Shown: positions 5,517 to 8,644 of the stretch, piece by piece
How positions within the stretch are numbered: position 1 is the first letter of the stretch
How the letters are laid out: each line of letters begins with the position of its first letter
Origin: an uncultured Clostridia bacterium
Lineage (GTDB): Bacteria > Bacillota > Clostridia > Oscillospirales > Oscillospiraceae
DNA: 8,644 nt
Reading direction: 5' to 3'
Assembly: GCA_946405655.1 (NCBI GenBank)
Contig: CAMJHX010000047.1
Span: forward strand, 1-8,644
Translations under genes and position numbers: made by a program
Notes under the pieces: model-generated
The model's database searches: none
Seen by the model: only the letters and a program-made list of their open reading frames with translations
Told to the model about the DNA's origin: nothing

Positions 5517-6539
5517 ATGAAATTTGCAGTCATCAGCGGCTTTCTCGGCGCGGGAAAGACGACTGTCATGATGGCGCTCACAAAACACGACCCCGCCGCC
5601 GCCATGATCTCGAACGATCTCGGCGAGGGCGTGGAGCTCGCCGACCACCGGTTTGCCAAGCTCTCCGGCTGCGCGGCTTCGCAGATCACGGACGAGTGCA
5701 TCTGCTTCTGCCACGACCGGCTGATCGAGACCGTGGAGGCGCGCTTTGACGAGGGGAAAACCCTCGTCGTGTCCGACATTCCGGGCTTCGGCGTCGGCGC
5801 GCTGGAGCACGTTTACCACGGTCTCGCCGGAAGGCTCGATTTCGCGCCGTTCACGGTGCTCGTCGAGCCCGCGACGATCAAAGAACTCCGCGCCGGCGGA
5901 GATCTCGCGCACATTCAGGACGCCCAGCTGCGCGAGGCGGATCTCATTGTGCTGAGTAAATGCGACCTCCTCTCGCCGGAGGAGACCGCCGAGGCGTGCG
6001 CGTATCTCTCGGAGTGTTACCCGGAAGCGGAGGTGCTCCCCGTCAGCGCCCGCCGGGGCGACGGGATCGGCGCGCTCTGCCGCGCGCTGCACGAGGGCAG
6101 CGCCTCCATGCGCCACCCCGAGATCGACTATGACGGCGACGCGCTCCAGAACGAGATGGCGAGCCTGAGCGAGACGTATTATCAGTATTACGCCCGCATC
6201 TGCTGCAACGACTGCGACGGCACGGCGTATCTGCGCGACCTTGCCGAGGAGATCACCTTCACACCATACAGGCCCGTGCGCGTCCCGCACCTGAAGCTCC
6301 TCGCCTGGACGCCGGACGGGGATTACGGCAGAGTCGACTGGATGCACGGCCAGCCGCTCGAGATTACCCGCGCCTTCTCCCGCCCGTGCACCGAGCTCGC
6401 CGTCGTGATCAACGCGACGGCGGCGTGCGACGCCAAGACGCTTGACAGCATGATCTCCGTCGCGGAGCAGACCGTCTCCGACCGTTTCCAGCTGGAGGTC
6501 ACGGTGCACAAGCGCGAGAGCTTCGGCATGGGGGAGTGA
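5517..6539 (+). CDS. CobW/HypB-like (G3E) GTPase with an unusual cysteine motif
   Basis: This 340-residue P-loop GTPase belongs to the G3E group, whose members (CobW, HypB, UreG, MeaB) drive metal or cofactor delivery into enzymes. Walker A is GFLGAGKTT at 8-16, the switch and Mg segment is VVSDIPGFG at 84-92, and the guanine-specificity motif is SKCD at 147-150 (usually NKxD). CobW-type proteins carry CxCC on the strand after switch I; here the corresponding stretch reads CICFC (C61, C63, C65), and a second cluster, CCNDC (C229, C230, C233), is in the C-terminal half. Both could bind metal. The stop is one base from the start of the radical SAM gene, so the two are likely made together. A role in inserting a metal or loading the radical SAM or molybdenum enzyme is inferred. 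It is annotated from ATG 5517, not from an upstream GTG. Confidence 0.85.
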   Translation: MKFAVISGFLGAGKTTVMMALTKHDPAAAMISNDLGEGVELADHRFAKLSGCAASQITDECICFCHDRLIETVEARFDEGKTLVVSDIPGFGVGALEHVYHGLAGRLDFAPFTVLVEPATIKELRAGGDLAHIQDAQLREADLIVLSKCDLLSPEETAEACAYLSECYPEAEVLPVSARRGDGIGALCRALHEGSASMRHPEIDYDGDALQNEMASLSETYYQYYARICCNDCDGTAYLRDLAEEITFTPYRPVRVPHLKLLAWTPDGDYGRVDWMHGQPLEITRAFSRPCTELAVVINATAACDAKTLDSMISVAEQTVSDRFQLEVTVHKRESFGMGE

Positions 6540-6540
6540 C

Positions 6541-7818
6541 ATGGGCGAGATCATTCGTTCCACACGCTCGGTCTGCCCCGTGTGCCTCAGAAACCTCCCC
6601 GCCGCGCTCTGCCGCGAGGCGGACGGGCGCGTGTTTTTGGAAAAAACCTGCCCGGAGCACGGCGATTTCCGCGCGCTCGTCTGGCAGGGGAAGCGAGATT
6701 TTGACCAGTGGCTCCTCGCAGAACCCGCGATGGCGGTGGGGGAGGGCGAGCGCTGCCCCACAGACTGCGGGCGCTGCGGCAATCATCCGGCGGGGAGCTG
6801 CTGCGTGCTCTTAGAGGTCACGCGCCGGTGCAATCTGCGCTGCCGCTTCTGCTTTGCCGACGGCGGCAGCGCGGAGGAAGACCCGACGGCGGATCAGCTC
6901 GAGAGCGCGATCACGGACATCGTGAAAACGTGCGGCCCGGTGCTGCTGCAGCTGTCCGGCGGCGAGCCGACGCTGCGGGACGATCTCCCGCGCCTCGTCC
7001 GCTTCGCCAAGGACGCCGGGTGCAGCTGCGTGCAGCTGAACACCAACGGCCTGCGCCTCGCGCGCGAGCCGGACTACGCCGCGCGCCTCGCCGAGGCGGG
7101 GCTCGATATCGTGTTTCTGCAGTTTGACGGCACGGACGACGGGGTTTATGAGACCCTGCGCGGCGCGCCGCTGCTGAAAGAAAAAACCGAGGCGATCCGC
7201 GTCTGCGATCAGCTCCGCCTCGGCGTCACGCTCGTGCCGACGGTCGTCCCCGGCGTGAACGATTATGCGCTGGGTGAAATCGTCCGCTTTGCGGCTGAGC
7301 ACGTCCCCGCCGTGCGCGGCGTGCATTTCCAGCCCGTGAGCTACTTCGGGCGGGCGGAAGCCGCGCCGGAGGAGCGCTATACGCTCGACCGCCTCATGGC
7401 GGATCTGACCGCGCAGGCGGGCATTCCCGCCGACGCCTTTCTCCCCTCGCGGTGCGACCATCCGCTCTGCGGGTTTCACGCGGCGTTTCTGCTGGAGCCG
7501 GACGGCGCGCTCCGCCCGCTCGCCCGCTTTCAGCACGCCTCGCGCAAGCGCGGCTGCGCGGAGGACAACCGCGCCTACGTTGCGCGCCACTGGCGGCGCG
7601 CGCCGGATGAGCCGGAGCCGGATCTTTCCGGCGGGATGGACTTCGACACCTTTCTCTACCGCCTGCGCCAGCGGAGCCTCACGCTCTCGGCGATGGCGTT
7701 TCAGGACGCGATGAATCTGAACGTGGAGCGGCTGCGCCAATGCACCCTGCACGTCTACCGCGGCGGCGCGATCGTGCCGTTCTGCGCAAATTATCTGACA
7801 CCGATGGAGGAGAACTGA
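6541..7818 (+). CDS. Radical SAM enzyme of the Tes/MJ0619-like group (TrsS-like)
   Basis: This 425-residue enzyme should cleave S-adenosylmethionine at a [4Fe-4S] cluster bound by C97, C101 and C104 (CNLRCRFC). GGEPT at 140-144 is the SAM-binding motif and LNTNG at 166-170 the next strand. Before the core lies a cysteine-rich region: CPVC (12-15), CPEHG (37-41), CPTDCGRC (72-79) and CC (87-88). After the core are CDHPLCGF (305-312) and a tail with C401 and FC (414-415). This architecture resembles archaeal tetraether lipid synthase Tes (MJ0619) and, as I recall, the NCBI family called radical SAM (seleno)protein TrsS, so additional Fe-S clusters or a rubredoxin-like site are likely. No in-frame TGA was seen, so this copy uses cysteine. 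The reaction is unknown; a C-C or C-S bond formation is possible. It starts one base after the GTPase stop and ends one base before the next start. Confidence 0.85.
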   Translation: MGEIIRSTRSVCPVCLRNLPAALCREADGRVFLEKTCPEHGDFRALVWQGKRDFDQWLLAEPAMAVGEGERCPTDCGRCGNHPAGSCCVLLEVTRRCNLRCRFCFADGGSAEEDPTADQLESAITDIVKTCGPVLLQLSGGEPTLRDDLPRLVRFAKDAGCSCVQLNTNGLRLAREPDYAARLAEAGLDIVFLQFDGTDDGVYETLRGAPLLKEKTEAIRVCDQLRLGVTLVPTVVPGVNDYALGEIVRFAAEHVPAVRGVHFQPVSYFGRAEAAPEERYTLDRLMADLTAQAGIPADAFLPSRCDHPLCGFHAAFLLEPDGALRPLARFQHASRKRGCAEDNRAYVARHWRRAPDEPEPDLSGGMDFDTFLYRLRQRSLTLSAMAFQDAMNLNVERLRQCTLHVYRGGAIVPFCANYLTPMEEN

Positions 7819-7819
7819 T

Positions 7820-8104
7820 ATGCTGACATGGAACGTGACCTATCACTGCAAGCCGGGGCAGAGAGACGCCTTCTATCAGGCGCTGTGCGATCTCGGCGTG
7901 CGGGAGCACTCCAAAGCCGAGGCGGGAAACTGCCGTTACGACTACTATTTCGCGGCCGAGGCGCCGGACGATCTCCTGCTGGTGGAGACGTGGACGACGC
8001 CGGAAGCGCAGCAGGCGCACTGTCAAACGGAAAAATTCGCGCAGTTGCAGGCGCGCAAAGCGCAGTTCTGCGACGGCGTGGAGATCGAGAAATTCAACTG
8101 GTAA
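7820..8104 (+). CDS. Antibiotic biosynthesis monooxygenase (ABM)-type dimeric barrel protein
   Basis: This 94-residue protein fits the ABM family, small alpha/beta ferredoxin-like proteins that dimerise into a barrel. Seen are the first strand TWNVTYHCKPG (3-13), the helix with RDAFYQAL (15-22), the strand around YDYYFAAE (40-47) and the family hallmark LLLVETWTTPEAQQAH (52-67) with F73 after it. Relatives include cofactor-free monooxygenases, the LsrG autoinducer isomerase and proteins of unknown job. In an anaerobe, an isomerase, binding or scavenging role is more likely than oxygenation (inference). GGAGGAG (7805-7811) precedes the ATG at 7820, one base after the radical SAM stop, so it is the last gene of the operon. 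Confidence 0.83.
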   Translation: MLTWNVTYHCKPGQRDAFYQALCDLGVREHSKAEAGNCRYDYYFAAEAPDDLLLVETWTTPEAQQAHCQTEKFAQLQARKAQFCDGVEIEKFNW

Positions 8105-8130
8105 TGCGGGGAAACGAAGAGTCTTTCACG

Positions 8131-8202
8131 GCAAGACCGGCACACCCACTCGGGTGTGCCGGTCTTTGCTGAAACCATTCCGGTTTCAGAGCGCTCTTTT
8201 TT
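8131..8202 (+). terminator. Tandem hairpin terminator at the end of the operon
   Basis: A first, very strong hairpin has 15 paired bases (8133-8147 with 8152-8166, core AGACCGGCACACCC) and a 4-base loop. A second has an 8-bp stem (8169-8176 with 8182-8189, CTGAAACC) and is followed by a T-run at 8197-8202. It begins 26 bases after the last stop codon. The second hairpin is 7 bases from its T-run, slightly farther than ideal; AGAGCGCTCT (8188-8197) could shift the pairing to lie next to the T-run. Confidence 0.75.
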
Positions 8203-8233
8203 AGACAAAATGAATGAAAAGCGAAAATAGGCG

Positions 8234-8261
8234 TTCCATTGCGGACAAAAGCAGTTATAAT
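8234..8261 (+). promoter_or_regulatory. Predicted uxuA promoter with a perfect -10 and a weak -35
   Basis: TATAAT at 8256-8261 is a perfect -10 box. At 16-17 bases upstream only GTTCCA/TTCCAT (8233-8239) is found, a poor -35. A regulated promoter needing an activator would look like this. The leader to the ATG at 8297 is about 29 bases with ribosome site GGGAGG at 8282-8287. Confidence 0.5.
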
Positions 8262-8296
8262 AGGAGCCGTGAATGAAAGACGGGAGGAACAGAACC

Positions 8297-8644
8297 ATGC
8301 CAATGCAAATGGGCTTTCGCTGGTACGGCGAGGGAAACGACAAAATTACCTTGCATGACATCCGGCAGATCCCGGGCGTGAGCACCATCGTCTGGGCGCT
8401 GCATGACAAGATGCCCGGCGAGGTCTGGCAGCCGGAGGAAATTGAGAAGGTGGTTTCTCGAATCAAGGCTGCGGGCTTCAACGCCGACGTGGTGGAGAGC
8501 GTGAATGTGCACGACGATATCAAGATCGGCCTGCCGACCCGGGATGCTTACATCGAAAACTACATCCAGACCATCCGCAACCTCGCGCCCTTCGGCGTGA
8601 AGGTCATCTGCTATAACTTCATGCCCATCTTCGACTGGACGCGC
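8297..8644 (+). CDS. uxuA: Mannonate dehydratase, N-terminal part (3' end beyond window)
   Basis: The 116 residues seen match the start of UxuA, which dehydrates D-mannonate to 2-keto-3-deoxygluconate in the glucuronate catabolic pathway, a cytoplasmic TIM-barrel enzyme using Mn or Fe. Recognisable parts are MGFRWYGEGND near the start, IPGVSTIVWALHDKMPGEVW, VVESVNVHDDIKIG, and the strand VKVICYNFMPIFDWTR at the edge. The first ATG at 8297, 9 bases after GGGAGG, is chosen; in-frame ATGs at 8303 and 8309 are alternatives. The family is about 350-390 residues long, so roughly two thirds lies outside the window. It has its own promoter and follows a terminator, so it belongs to a separate unit from the molybdenum operon. 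Confidence 0.92.
   Translation, partial: MPMQMGFRWYGEGNDKITLHDIRQIPGVSTIVWALHDKMPGEVWQPEEIEKVVSRIKAAGFNADVVESVNVHDDIKIGLPTRDAYIENYIQTIRNLAPFGVKVICYNFMPIFDWTR

Noticed and set aside
4265..5779. A 504-codon open frame on the minus strand across the XdhC-like gene and its neighbours
   Set aside because: It runs opposite three well-supported genes, has no family motifs and an arginine/alanine/histidine-rich composition typical of the antisense of GC-rich coding DNA.
5409..6782. A 457-codon minus-strand open frame under the GTPase gene
   Set aside because: It is antisense to the G3E GTPase, which has clear motifs and a ribosome site; the reverse frame has neither.
6811..7752. A 313-codon minus-strand open frame under the radical SAM gene
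   Set aside because: It is an antisense shadow of a gene with unmistakable radical SAM motifs.
6541..7818. Possible selenocysteine codon in the radical SAM gene, as in some relatives
   Set aside because: The frame reads through without any in-frame TGA before the final stop, and the key positions are cysteine.

Overview
The window looks like a high-GC member of the Clostridia, most likely an Oscillospiraceae-type gut anaerobe. The reasons are strong AGGAGG-type ribosome sites, GC-rich codons with AT-rich promoters and terminators, short GC-rich palindromic repeats of the kind scattered through those genomes, and the gene set (a Desulfovibrio-type molybdenum aldehyde oxidoreductase beside uxuA). 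This placement is inference from style; no marker gene is present.

Layout. On the minus strand, 939-664 encodes an unrecognised 91-residue protein. It is followed 14 bases later by the N-terminal 216 residues of a MOP-type molybdopterin aldehyde oxidoreductase, which runs off the left edge. A promoter (977-1006) and the terminator of whatever lay upstream (1014-1050) precede this pair. From 1051 to 1444 there is no intact gene: it holds a relic of a methyltransferase C-terminus (1106-1141) and a cluster of palindromic repeats (1162-1395). A TylF-type methyltransferase lies on the minus strand at 1445-2362. From a divergent intergenic region with a good promoter (2424-2452), a tightly packed plus-strand operon runs from 2484 to 8104: a MobA/MocA-like nucleotidyltransferase fused to a ModE-like DNA-binding domain, a histidine phosphatase fused to an HD domain, a domain-permuted XdhC-like maturation factor, a G3E-type GTPase, a Tes/TrsS-like radical SAM enzyme, and a small dimeric-barrel (ABM) protein. 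Gaps within it are between -4 and 46 bases. Tandem hairpins at 8131-8202 end it, and a separately promoted mannonate dehydratase (uxuA) begins at 8297 and runs off the right edge.

How the genes fit together. MOP of Desulfovibrio gigas carries molybdopterin cytosine dinucleotide and two [2Fe-2S] clusters, and all eight cluster cysteines are present here at the same residue numbers. The plus operon contains two expected maturation activities: nucleotide transfer to the pterin (nucleotidyltransferase) and XdhC-like cofactor insertion or sulfuration. The ModE-like domain offers a way to link cofactor supply to transcription. The phosphatase-HD fusion, the GTPase, the radical SAM enzyme and the ABM protein have no known role in making such an enzyme. 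They are the most interesting part of the window: an undescribed auxiliary module, possibly a further maturation step or a pathway feeding the aldehyde oxidoreductase. The methyltransferase and uxuA are probably unrelated neighbours.
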